In this document: piece after piece, positions 45,826 to 57,789 of the stretch | Layout: every line of letters begins with the position of its first letter | Position numbering within the stretch: the stretch's first letter is position 1 | Assembly: GCA_963920575.1 (NCBI GenBank) | Contig: OY986966.1 | Location: 1,818,130 to 1,882,129 of the forward strand | DNA: 64,000 nucleotides | Reading direction: 5' to 3' | From: Narthecium ossifragum | Taxonomy: Eukaryota; Streptophyta; Magnoliopsida; Dioscoreales; Nartheciaceae | Program-made: the position numbers and the translations under genes | The notes under the pieces: generated by a model | What the model saw: the letters and a program-made list of their open reading frames with translations, nothing else | Databases searched by the model: none | Told to the model about the DNA's origin: nothing

Positions 45826-46959
45826 TTTTTTTTTTTTGACGAATTGAGCCTGAGGTTTAAAATTTATTTACAGCATCCTAACCATGGACCTAATCCTCAT
45901 TCTGCTGCAATGCAAAACCAGTGCAGTTAACTCCACACCACCTTGCCACTCTATCTGCATGATCTTGGAACAAATAAAAACATGACCGATTCGAAGGCAA
46001 GAACGAGCTTTCAAATCTGCTTCGCCAAGTGCTCCATCTCTCTGGGCCAAATTTTACCACCATTTACCACCTCAACCACATCCCGGGCTTCAGATTCAAT
46101 AACTATCTTCCGCCTATTCCTTTCACCATCCCAGAGCAGGGTTCTTAGGATAGCTAAAGCCTTTGCTTCAAACACATTCCTTGCTGATACTAATTCTCCT
46201 CTAGCCCAACATGCAATACTCATCCTTTGCATTGATCTCCACCACCGCAACAGCAACATCCTCTGTTACGGGATCCTGAGAGGCATCAACTTTATAAACC
46301 CACATATCATTTTAATCCTCCCTTAAGTCACTGGTCTGCTCTTCGATTTGCACCTGAGATATTCCTCTGCCATTCGTTTAGCTTTTTGTGCCAGAGTTCC
46401 TGGAGCTTCTCCCACCCCATAAAAAACTCTACGGTTACGATCCTTCCAAGATATCCATTACCCATAACCCATGTATGCTTTCAATTTGAGGATGCCCGGT
46501 TGACTAGATGAACGATCAATAGCTCCTATCAGATGTGCAGTTCCATAAACACAGCTTCCAACTCCTAATTCTAGCAGTAAAATGTCTATCACTTCCATGG
46601 TATACTGGTATTCAAATAATACGTGCTCTACCGTCTCAGCCAATGCACCACACTTGGGGCAGCTTCAATCACTGCCAAAGATTCTTCCAATTAATCTCCT
46701 CCATGCAAGACTATCTAGGTCAAAACCTCTGAGAAAGTAAGTGATAAGCAGAGGAGGCCGTCACCCTACCAGATCCATTATATTCCCACCTAGCCTCATC
46801 CACTTGATTCCTTGGTACTGGCATAGCAACTATGGTTTTTACAATGTTCTGATGGAAGAGATCCTTAAGCAAGGCATTGTTCCACCCATGGCGATTCATA
46901 AGATCACCAATCATCAGGTGCTCTGTTCTGTCTCCCCGACATATAGTTGGTTTAGCAGC

Positions 46960-48506
46960 TGATAAGACGTGAAAAGTGCACAAATCACCCTTTTAACTGG
47001 GTCTCATTAGTCTCCGAGCAATGCTATTTTGATTGTCTTCTCCCCATTTCAGGTATTAGGACCCTCAGCTAAGATTAGATCAAGTTTAGTGTTAAAACGA
47101 ACAAATAAAGAACATGCAAAGTCAAGGAAGTCAAAGGAGCAAAAATGGGCCATCTTTGACATCAAAACTGTACCTGCTCAGGAAGAACCAGATAATGTGC
47201 TATATATGGTTGGAAAGCTTTGAAAGTCTAGTTTCCGGGAGTTTTTATGATTCATGATTTAAAGTTTCCTAGAGGAAGATATGTTATTTTTAGTACAGAG
47301 GTGCAGAAGAAGTAGTTATGAAAAACCAGATCGATCCGACATAAACCAGATCGATCTTGGTCATGCAAATTCCAGTTTCTAAAGTCATCCGAGAGAAGAA
47401 GATCGATCTGATCCCAAAGAACATCGATCTGGGTTGGCGCTGCGGGAAAAATAAAAGGAAACTGACTAATCCGAGTAATTAGGGTTTTGTCTTAGGCTAT
47501 AAATAGCCTTCTTTGGGGGCGTTTTGGCAGCCTTCCATGGCCGAATTTTTCTCATCTCTTAGGGTTTTTCTTAGTTTCTTTTCCACAAATTAGGTTCGAT
47601 CTTTAGTGGAAGATCCATGGGTGGAGCGTGGCGACAACCTTCATCAACGGATCTTCTTCTTGAGATGAGTAACTAATCTCTAGCTTAGGGATTTCTATGA
47701 TGTATTAGAGAATCTATCTAGGGATTCCTATGAATTAGAGCATGTATTCATTTGATGGTTTTTAATGGATTAATCTTTTATTGGTATATCTTTTTGGTAT
47801 CGATTTACATGGTGGATGAATGCTTTGTTCTATTGTGCCTTAGATCTAGGTCTTGTGCATGTTAGAGGCTAGGATTGGGATCATTTCATGATGCTTTCAT
47901 GCTAGAATCATGTTTGATCTATGTTTATGAATCCTAAACCCTAGATTAAGATTATAGGAGTGCTAGAACCACTACCTTTGTGCTAGAACCACTGAGACCT
48001 ATATTCTTAACCTATCATTCATTCCTTATTATTATTGATGTGGCGACTTCAAAGTGCTAGAATCACTTTGATTTATTCACCAAATATCCATTCGTTGATG
48101 TTGGTCATTCCGATGAAGACTTCTTATGAATCTTTGTTGAGCGGTAGGGGTTCTAGCCATTCACTTATCGAATAGTTAAAACCATTAACGCTTAATTGAA
48201 TTGCTCTTATCCTAGAAAGACCTAGTTAGTTCTTTATTATTGATTAGAAATCTCTTGGCCGTTTATCTTATTATTATTTCGAATTAGTTTAATCTTAGTT
48301 AAAAATAATTTAAACCCAAAAATCATTTTCTTTATCAAGCTTTTGATTTAGAACTATACAAGGTAATTAGACTTAACACTTCTTTTCCCTGTGGATTCGA
48401 CTTGGACTTATTGCTATCTACCCACAAAGTAGTTAGTTAGTGATTCGGATTATAAATTTCTAATTTTAACGTACTTGTTAAGACTGACACTTTTCAAGGC
48501 GTGTCA
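46960..48506 (+). mobile_element. Solo LTR related to the Athila-like LTR, 1547 bp
   Basis: It begins TGATAAGACGTGAAAAGTG and ends CACTTTTCAAGGCGTGTCA, with the duplication GCAGC on both sides (46955-46959, 48507-48511). The ends differ from the Athila LTR at 13229 by only a few bases, and inner blocks such as the repeated GTGCTAGAACCACT correspond to GTGCTAGTCCCACT there. Two GATCGATC modules (47328-47357, 47400-47430) precede a TATA box at 47498. Confidence 0.92.
47498..47505 (+). promoter_or_regulatory. TATA box of the solo LTR
   Basis: TATAAATA lies about 70 bp after the second GATCGATC module, the same order as in the Athila LTR. Confidence 0.6.
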
Positions 48507-49413
48507 GCAGCCAAAACTTCATCTATCACCCAGCGATCCTTCATGACACTTACCTTACTCTGTTGTCATGGAGTCCAACGTAAACACAGTCTTAGATCTT
48601 CCACAACCCTACAAACTGTTCTCCAATGAGCAGACCCTTTGTTCCTAGCACAAGATAGAAGGATCCCTTCCCAACTATACTTAGCAGTTGTTGTTCTAAC
48701 CTAGATATTCTCCTCCGTACGTAAAAAACCTCTGCTCTTTTCATTTTCAAGGCTCTTTGCCACAACGAGAATTCCTTGAGCCCAAGCCCTCTAAGTTTTT
48801 TCGGCTTGCAAACTTCATTCCAAGCAACTACACTGAAGCATGATCTTCTTCCTTGCCAAAGAAAGGATCTACAAACATGTTCCATTTGTCGGATAACCTT
48901 AACTGGGATTTCACATGTGAATATCGCAAACATTGGTATACTCCGGATTGCAGACTTCAGCAAGGTAACTCTTTCAGCTTCCGAAAGGGTCTTTCCTTGC
49001 CACTTCAGCACCCGGTTTACCATCTTTTCCACGATCAGTGCAAAATCAGCATATCTTAATTTCTTCTCACTAATTGGAGCCCCTGGATACCTCCAACTAC
49101 CCTTAGCCACACTTACCTTGAGGATCCCACAAATAGCAATACATCTCTACTTTGTAAGAACCTTAGAGAATCTGATTGTTGATTTAGAGGGATTCATTTC
49201 TAGCCCACTTAGAAACTTGAAACTTGTCAACATTAGCCTTAATTTCCGAGCCTCCGAGCAAGTAGCGCGGGAGACAATCAAACAGTCGTCAGTGTAAAGT
49301 AAATGGGACAATCTCACCTCTGATCTATTAAATTGTAGGCCTTCCAATCTTGAGTCCGGGGAATCCAAAATTCTTGACAGAACTTTTTGCACAAGGACAA
49401 ACAAGTAGGGGGA

Positions 49414-49446
49414 AGATTCTTAAGTGCACTGTCCTCTGTCATTTCC
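49414..49446 (+). repeat. 33-bp direct repeat, left copy
   Basis: The 33 bases starting AGATTCTTAAGTGCACTG occur again, with no mismatch seen, at 51215-51247. See the findings. Confidence 0.9.
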
Positions 49447-50560
49447 CCCGCCGCCGATCCGCCTCCCCAGCCACAGATCCCGCCTCCCCAGCCGCCGATC
49501 CACCTCCCCCACCGCGGATCCGCCTCCCCCAGCTCCCGGATCCGCCTCGCCGCCCCGCATCACCACCTCCGCCAGCTGTGATAAGGTTCACCCTAGTCCC
49601 CTGATTGTTAGCCCGAGGATTGGACTTGTTCTTGCAGGAGCCCTCACCATGCCCTATTCGTGCACACCTTTCACAAATCTTGACATGCTCGTAAATGAAA
49701 TCCACGAATCAGACAGTAGCTCTCATCCTCACCCTAATCCCCACCTTGATCTCTTGGCTGATGTCCACCTCCACACATACACTGGCATACCGGTCATAGT
49801 CGACCTCCTCTGTCACCAGATCCACCTGTAAGGGTGTTCCAATAGAGAATACGATCCTCATCACTGCTTCTTTATCAAACCAAGCAACAAGAAGTTCCGG
49901 CAGACGAACCAGACTGGAACCTTAGTAAAGTCCTCCGCCACCGGACAATAATCCTCTCTCCATCGGAGAAGAGAGAGCATTTGCCCATTAACCGACCATG
50001 GACCCATCGTCGGAAAATGGTGAAAGTCTAGTTCATTTTCAAAACGGAAAACATAGACCCCTCTTGCTAGATCCACTACTTTGAAACCATTCGTTGTTTT
50101 CCAGAGCAACGAGAGTCTGTGCTTCAGGAGTCCCAGTGGCAATCTCCGGCCAAGGAACCTATCAAAGAGAGAGAACCGCATTGCATCTCTCCATAAGCTC
50201 GTCATCAAGCACCACCTCGTCGGAGTACAGAGATTCCAACCGCTTCAACTCCTTTGTTACAATCGACGACTTCGGGCGTCCGACAGCTGCGACATAGGAA
50301 GCCTTACGCCCCAACTTGCCTCCCCCAAAGTCACCATCATTTCTCATAGATTCCCTTGACTTTCTCTCAATCCCGGTGGGAGCGTCTTCGCCATTGCCGC
50401 CACCGCCGCTCCTCCCTCTTGCGTCTTCGCCATCGCCGACCTCCCAACTCCAAAGGCGGCGTTGGCTCGGCTATGAGGATAAAATCAGTAGAATAGACTA
50501 AATTAATCCCAACACTACAAAGCCGAGCTGACGCCGTCATTGGAGTTGGGAGGTCGGCGA
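49447..50560 (-). pseudogene. LINE ORF1: DUF4283-type domain and zinc knuckle
   Basis: On the minus strand a start MAKTQEGG-like sequence lies near 50450. The segment 50208-49861 encodes a DUF4283-type ORF1 domain (ARGVYVFRFENELDFHHF, then GPWSVNGQMLSLLRW). A knuckle region follows at 49705-49630 (ICERCARIGHGEGSC), then a Gly/Arg-rich tail to 49439. It is broken by frameshifts. No endonuclease or N-terminal RT follows; the next LINE sequence is the RT at 49413. So either this is an internally deleted part of the same LINE or a second element. Confidence 0.7.
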
Positions 50561-50632
50561 TGGCGAAGTCGCAAGAGGAAGGAGCGGCGGTGGCGGTGGC
50601 AGTGGCGGCAGTGGCGAAGACGCTCGGGATAG
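50376..50632. repeat. Long inverted repeat, about 95-bp arms, 48-bp loop
   Basis: The left arm 50376-50472 is matched in reverse complement by 50520-50632 with scattered mismatches and one expansion of a GCCACC repeat. Both arms contain the LINE ORF1 start region. Confidence 0.85.
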
Positions 50633-50781
50633 GAGGAAGGGAGGAAGGTTTGGGATAAGCAGCTGGGCGAAGAAGCTAATAAACCCCCATATGTGATCCT
50701 GATCGTCGGATGGAAATCGACGATCAGGATCACAATTCGCTCGATAACATCCAGCAAACCAGTTCTATGAGGATAACTCCT

Positions 50782-50788
50782 CTATATA

Positions 50789-50829
<41 letters not shown>
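50782..50829. repeat. TA dinucleotide microsatellite
   Basis: About 48 bp of TA repeats with one G interruption. Confidence 0.95.
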
Positions 50830-52155
50830 TAATTGTGCCCCTGTCACATGACAAGGTAACCACCAACCCCACCCCAATAATCATCCAATAACTCCCTCCC
50901 ACTAAACCCCCTCAACCTAGGATTATCATGCCACATAGGTGCCACATAGGCTCCACCTAGGGCATTCTCCCGCCACGTAGGACAACAAAAGTTTCACTTA
51001 TAATCATTGCCTCGATAGAAAGAAAGTGATGCAACTCTATGATCATGATTTGTTGGACACCAATACTATGTTTATCCTGAAATATAAGCAGGAAGAAGAG
51101 ACCGTAAAAATATTAAAAAAACAGCAACGGCAACAGTTTCCACAGAGAATGTAAATATAAGGCTGCATTGCTTTTAATTCCTAGAACTAGACTTAAAAGT
51201 CTTAAAAGGTGTCCAGATTCTTAAGTGCACTGTCCTCTGTCATTTCCTTACTCCCTATTTAATTGAATGCAGGACATCATATCCCCCACAGGCATGCCAG
51301 AATACTACAGTGCTAAGTGCTAGACTAGAGCACTGTGAACATGACATCATACAGTGACTCATAAACACATAACTGAATATGGAAGAAACATAAGGGCTGC
51401 ATGAAACAGACAAGAGAAAACCCTTAGCTTGCTGCAATCACTGCTGCTACACATTGCAGGCCAGCAGATGGGTCACCAAGATCATAAGTTTGGTAGCTAA
51501 ATAGAAGGTGTTACAATGTAGGCAAACTTTAGCATTTCTTTGGCATGGCCTATTCATAGGAAACTCATGTAGCAACTACTCTCCTGCTGAGACTGCTCAC
51601 TTGCATACTCAAAGCACTCCAATAGCTACACCACCTTCTCATTGCTTTTCCAAAACCATCACAGTCAAAGATCAACATGTGCCACACTCTTGTCTGGTCT
51701 ATTTACAATAAAGAAGTGCCCAGATGCTATTAGAACCAACCTGGCTTCATCACAAGATTTCAGTGATAATGCCTTTAGAGATAATAACATCAAAATATTA
51801 ACTGCTTTATGACACTAGAAGCCACAAGATTTGTACAAAGTGCTTTTGATAGGGGGACCATCTTAAGAGTAAAAGCTTGAGCGGCTATCACGCCATCCAC
51901 CTGTCCTATGGGAGAAGAACAAGACCAATCACATTGCTCACTAGATGCATTTGGATCATAAAAAAACAGAGTGAGTTAAATAGGTCTGTCTAAACTCTAA
52001 ACATGTTATTCATTCATAAGCTCAACAGATTTTGTCAAAGTAAATGCCCAGATAAAGGATATCAGTTTTGCAACCCATAAGATTACAATCCAAAAAAGGG
52101 AAAAGTTTATGCCCTCCATAATGTTATTGGCAATTGTACCAGAAATCAAAAGAAT
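50830..52155. other. Intergenic region downstream of CBR1
   Basis: It contains the right copy of the 33-bp repeat (51215-51247). The part next to 52155 is likely the CBR1 3' UTR. No gene recognised. Confidence 0.5.
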
Positions 52156-55100
52156 CTAGAACTGGAACTGCATCTCCTTGGTGTATCCCATATCATCAAG
52201 GTGTGCAGCCATGGCCTTGTTCATGGGAGGAGGGCCACACCTCAGGATCTGCAAACCAGTGGACAAAATCTCAGACAGATACCTCTCGTGAAAAGATAAT
52301 TAACAAATTCGGTGAACTACCACTTGATCTTTACATTTCCAAGTGGATGATATAGAAGCGTACTTGCTCTGCTAAACCAAACAAGATGGCTTTTGGCAGA
52401 CTGCAAGCATCAATTGATGCTATATCGTGGCATGCAGCCACCTCAGCTACATGTCGCAATACCACATCAGGCAGTCTCAAATTACAACAACTGCACATCA
52501 GCCCTTCTCAGATGCAGACCAGTGATGTGTTGAGAACAAAGAATGACCACCCATCTGTATTGGTAGTACAATGGCAAACAGACCAACTCGTATGTTTTTG
52601 TATTAGTTCAAAATACCTGGATGTCATCTGCCGGTGCTGGGCACTGTGCTTTAATCATTTCCTTGGAGACGAAGCCAACACCACCATTCCAAGCATCAGG
52701 AGGCTGGTCAATTCAAAGCATAAAATTTGCCAATGAGGAAGCATTTCAAGCCAAAGCAGAAAAATGAAACTCAAGCTCAAGAAAATAAACAAGAACTAGA
52801 ACAATTCATATCAGGAGGTTGAATATTGTTTATCTAATAAAGCATCCATCAACAGTTGGACAAGAAATTGTCAGGATAGGGACACACTTGCCCTGCAAAA
52901 GAATTAAAAAGGAAATCATGGTTTAACTGTGGGAAAAATGCACCTGATTCAACACATAATAAATCTTGAAACGATCAGGATATTTGCTAGCAAGACCATC
53001 AAGCTCTTCCTGCATAAGATATGAACAGTAAAACTATTATTATTGGAAACAAAAGGTGACACAAATGCATCAACTTTATTATAGAAACTTATTAAGCCAT
53101 TGTCCACAGCAAACATGAACAAGCCAAGTAGATTGATATGCATTTCAGCAATCATACTGGCAAAGGAATATCTAAATTAAACAATCATGAATGATCCCCA
53201 TGTTGAGGTCCATATCACTAGTTTAATTTCATTTCAAAGGTCATAGACTACATCCCATGACAACAATTCGTTGATTAGAGACACATAATGAAATTGGAGA
53301 TCAAGCAAATGCTCAATAAGTAGTAAAAGAAAACAAGTATTCTAGCAATATTAAAATAGTCAATGTGACCATGCCATAAGAACTTAATGACAGGAGCATC
53401 TATCATCTACCTGTATTACCAGGTAAAGATTGCAGTTCGGTTAAAATTACCTTCAAAAGAATATCGTCATATGTGACATTGGCATAGATAAGATACACCT
53501 TTGTTTTGTCCTTGGGGTTCTCTAGTATAGCCCTTGCAACCTATGATCCAGGAAACAGAAGCTATGAACACTTTTATTTGACATACAGAAATATACAAGA
53601 AAGCTTAAACTTTTCTATAAAGAATTACTTGAAACATAGGAGTGATGCCAGAACCTCCAGCTAGCATTCCAAATGCTCTAACTTGCCCAGGTTGATATTT
53701 AAAACGACCCTGCAAGCACCAAAAGATAACACACAAACTTAACAGAAAATGTGCAGGCAAGATTCTGGAATTTTGAGGACTATGAAGCCTATGAAAGAGC
53801 ATTAGATATATGAACCTAGGGTAATGGAATTCATTTTGTTGTACTTATATGCAGTATATCACTATAGAAAGGTGTGCCCGATAGCATAAGGCAAGCAAAG
53901 CTTTTTGTCTCCTATGGGGCTCTTAAGCACAAAGGTGGCAAACAATCACGCAGATATTCATCATTGAATAAAATTAAGTTCCTAATATACAGTAGGACAT
54001 TACAAAAAGATAATGACCTGCATGTAAACTAATGAAGTAAATGAGACAACAATAAAGAATATATAAGTTTCTTGCTGCATTAGCGTGGGCCTCTTAATGC
54101 AGAAAGGCCAAGGGAAAGTATTTACGATTCTTCCTTGAAAGCAAAATTTACATCCTAGGCTTTAACAAATGTCCAGAACAACGTATAGGACATCAAACAA
54201 TAGGCAAAATATGGAGACAGAAATTCTCTCTTCACAGCATAATGCTCAAGGAAACAAATTGCTTATAGAATGATATAAGCATAGGATGATTCTGTGGAGT
54301 CTATCTTTTAAGTATTTCGACATACCCTGCTACGAGCACTAATTAAATGTTCTATCAACACACACAGCCTAGCAATGCCACTAGCAGTCAAAAGTCTTAC
54401 TATATTTAATTAATACCCTAACAATAGTATCAAGCACTGAGGTGGAGGACCCAATTCTGCTACACTGATATGGTAAAAACTAAAAAGCAAAGAAATGGTA
54501 AGATCTAATAATGTAAATAAGAATGATCATGACATTATTTCAGTTCAAGGACATAAAAACGTATGGACGACCATCACATTATTTCAAGTCAAGGACACAG
54601 TTTCCAGAACGAACTAAGCAGAATGGCACAGATTTGTGAGATTTTTTTAGATGCGGCTTGAAAATACACAAGTAATCTGTCAAGTCAAAAATATCAATGC
54701 AAACAAGTATATATGCAAGGTGCGAAATTTTAATTTCCGATATGTATGAAGCTAAAGGCCTATTGTTTTCAACCATTTGAATCAAGGAGTTAGAAAGTTA
54801 GATAGCTTGCAACCAAACCAATAAATCATTCCAAGTCAATGCAGTGGCATAGAATTTGTGAACCTAAACTTGACTAGATTCAAGCCAGAAAACCAAGCAG
54901 CAAGTGATTACGCCGAAGCACAATGCTATCTGCTCTACAATGCCATACTTTATGACACAATATTTGAATACCTTATACATAAGCAAGATGATGAATACAA
55001 GAAAGCTGGCTTCCAGCTGAATCTAGTAACTCAGTTACCTATAGATTGAACTGTTCATATCCAGTACAATATCAGAGTCATACACATATAATAATTAGGG

Positions 55101-56716
55101 AAGCAGAAATCCAATAAAAGGTGTCATGATGTGTCAAAAGGTAAGATATAAAATAAAATATAAATCTCACTTCAACGAGGAATAGTTTACTCAAACTCCA
55201 AAGGAAAAAGAGCCTTAGCATCTTTAACCTAAAGGAGATAAGACTAGATATGATGACATAGATTTGTAGACACTAAATGCCACTTATGGTGTAGAAAGCA
55301 TTGGTGTTACAAAATTGAGTTCAAGATTAGCAAGATTACGCACCTTTGGCCCCTTTACAGACATGTAGTCACCAACACGCATCTCGCGGAAATGGTGGGA
55401 CATTCTTCCTTGAGGATACATCTGCTTATTCAAAAAGAAGTGATCAGGCGGTAAACAGAGAAACAAGCTAGATGGACTTGGGAGCTCAACTTCCCCTTTT
55501 CATAGATACCAAGGATTGGTCCAATTAATCCACAATCATAATTTTGTGACCTGATAAAGAAATTGCTCTTACTATATCCAAGAGGTACCAGGAGTTACCT
55601 TTATAACAAGTTCAAAGTGACCAAGATCCGAGTCCAGTGTAGTTGGTGTATATGGCTTGATAACTTCTTCACCAACATTGTCCGTCCCTCTATTGAACCA
55701 CCATCATAATCCCAAAAATAGACACGAGTTTAGATTTCCTAAGACATGGTCGTTAAAAATACAGAAGAACAACAATTACACCAACCTGCAACTGATATGC
55801 TGCCCAATAGGAAGACCTAACACTGAAGTAGGTGTTGGGAGAGCGAATCGAAACTTAGCCACGTTATGGCTAAGCTGCCTGCGTTCAACAAGCTTGAATT
55901 GCTTGAAATTCTCAGGATCCAAGCAACCTATGAAGACAAAGAATGCTCATTCCTAGAGGAACATTAAATTTTCATCCATAAATCACCTACAAACTCTCAT
56001 ACAATTAAAGGACTACTGGCAGGAGGGCAATTAATCACCAAAACTTCTGATAAAATGCTAATCATTCCAAACGATAGATTGAAACAAAGAGGACGATCAC
56101 AAAAACTTTGTGGGTTCTAAGCACGTTGTAACATCTAAAAGATCACATACAAAACAGATTGAACCTCCCAATCCTCTTCTAGAAATTAATAAGTTAGCAT
56201 GTGCCTAATGAGGCTGTAACCATTAATTCCACATTCACAAACTTACTACTCAGCCAGAACTAAAGATGTAAATGCAAAAATCCAGGACAACCACGATCAG
56301 CAGGTCAGTCCAACATTGAGCAACTGATGCATAGCATCGTATAAAAGATTTCAGAATCCCAAATATGCAACAATAATTATCCATAAAAGCACGTATCCAA
56401 ACTTCTTGACTGCATAAAACAACTAAATAGAAATCAAATATTCGAGAGAAGGGGAAAAGAAAACCCGAGCTTTCAAGAAAATTCCCGATCAAGCGGTCTA
56501 CGCATCCAAGATAAACACGAGATGAACTAAAAACCCCACAAAATCCAAGAATCTCAACAAGATCAACAACCCAGATCACCACCACACGGAGCTCCTCAGT
56601 GAGCCCATACCTTTAGGCTTCTTGCCGAGGTAGAAGTAAGAGGCGCCGGCGGCGATGGCCACCACCGCCACCGCTATCCCCACAAGCTGAATGCTCTCAT
56701 CCTGCAAGAAATCCAT
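52156..56716 (-). CDS. CBR1: NADH-cytochrome b5 reductase (CBR1 type), nine exons
   Basis: The enzyme passes electrons from NADH through FAD to cytochrome b5 for fatty-acid desaturation and other reactions at the ER membrane. Coding exons on the minus strand: 56716-56611, 55927-55786, 55689-55599, 55421-55344, 53709-53629, 53540-53451, 53009-52944, 52703-52617, 52248-52156. All have GT-AG borders and sum to 834 bp (277 residues), close to the known CBR1 length. Residues 9-30 ([20 protein letters not shown]) are a membrane anchor. FAD-binding KPYTPTT, the flavin-binding loop MSHHFREM, the NADH-binding [10 protein letters not shown] and the C-terminal [10 protein letters not shown], ending MQFQF, are all present. 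An in-frame ATG at 56782 would add 22 residues, but the family starts MDFLQ, so 56716 is chosen. The gene looks intact. The long intron 4 (53710-55343) shows no inserted element that I recognise. Confidence 0.94.
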
Positions 56717-57789
56717 GGGCGAATCCTCCTTCCTACTCGCTGACCCAAAAACCCAATCAAGAACCCCTCCCTCCACCTCCACCCTCTCTCCCCCCCTCTC
56801 TCTATATTCTAGAGAAGGACTAAATAATAATCTTCTCTATTGGTAGGGGGGTTGGTGAAGACTGTGTGGACTAAATAATAATTTTCTCTATTAGAGAATC
56901 ACTCCACCTACTCTAATGCCTTCGATTTCAAGGGACCAGAAATGCGAATTAGAAAAGCTGGGAGGTTCTTTGAGTGTGATTTTTGTTTTGTTTTTTATGG
57001 GCCCCTTCTGACATCAGTAACTTTTTAATTAGTCTGTGGGCTCTGGAATTAGTAGCTTTTTAATCAGTAACCGTCTAATTAGTCTGTGTCTCTCGATTAA
57101 ATGGACCAATATTTTTTAATAATTCTTTGTAACCCCCACCAATCCATATCTGGGTGCTGGTCGCTCTCAAGTTGCGATTGGTGTGGAAAATGACATCACA
57201 CAAGTGGGTGCAACGAGACCATGCACGAGTGGAATCTGTGGGCTCTGGAATTAGTCTCCCCAGGTGGTTTTGGCCCATTTTGGGATGAGGGAAAAGCGCA
57301 TGGTTGCATCAAATTTGATTCGCTTTATATGAGAAAATTGTCTTCGTAATACAATGTTTGATATAACATTATATGTTGAGAAATTTTTAATACGCTGGAT
57401 GTCGTATAAGTCTATAGCACCTATGATTCGGTATTATTTTATACAAAATCAATCTTATTATTTATTTTTAATAGAATACCATAATTATCATTGTTACTCA
57501 AACTTAGCTGCTAACTTAATAATAGTTATTTTTGTCTGTTCATAATAAATTATATTGTACATTATATATTTGCAGTGTTTGGCAATACTATATACGATAT
57601 TCATAATAAATTGTACTATACATTATATATTCACGGTGTTTGTATATACGGTAATTCTCATCCTATGATAACATATTTGGCATTGTACCAAACATTGTAT
57701 AATATTAAGAGTTATTCTTAAATCATCAACTGTATAGATTTATACAATACAAAAGTTATACATCCCTACATATGCAACAAACCAAACAA
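56717..57789. other. Region upstream of CBR1
   Basis: The first about 100 bp form a GA-rich leader (on the minus strand). The rest is AT-rich with no gene seen. Confidence 0.5.

Larger units (their letters stand above)
45826..49413 (-). mobile_element. L1-type LINE, minus strand, 5' truncated in RT, holds a solo LTR
   Basis: On the minus strand the LINE enters within RT just before the SPYLFVLVQKV motif at 49413 and ends in a poly-T (45826-45837 on plus). Pieces: RT with the altered box YTDDCLIV (49404-49147), the RT thumb and linker (49110-48592, LRYADFALIVEKMVNRVLK, WQRALKMKRA), zf-RVT region (46954-46720 and 46643-46458) and RNase H (46259-46011, FEAKALAILRTLLWD, VIESEARDVVEVVNG). Stops and frameshifts separate the pieces. 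A solo LTR (46960-48506) splits it. The expected target duplication at the two LINE ends was not found. Confidence 0.85.

Noticed and set aside
46011..46326. Plus-strand ORF 45943-46326
   Set aside because: It is the antisense of the LINE RNase H on the minus strand.
51878..51915. Exon-like frame on the minus strand after an acceptor-like ATAGGACAG downstream of CBR1
   Set aside because: The CBR1 coding sequence is already complete, the peptide is short and not recognised; it may be part of the 3' UTR.
56717..56782. Upstream in-frame ATG of CBR1
   Set aside because: It would add 22 polar residues before the membrane anchor. The family starts MDFLQ, so this is treated as leader.
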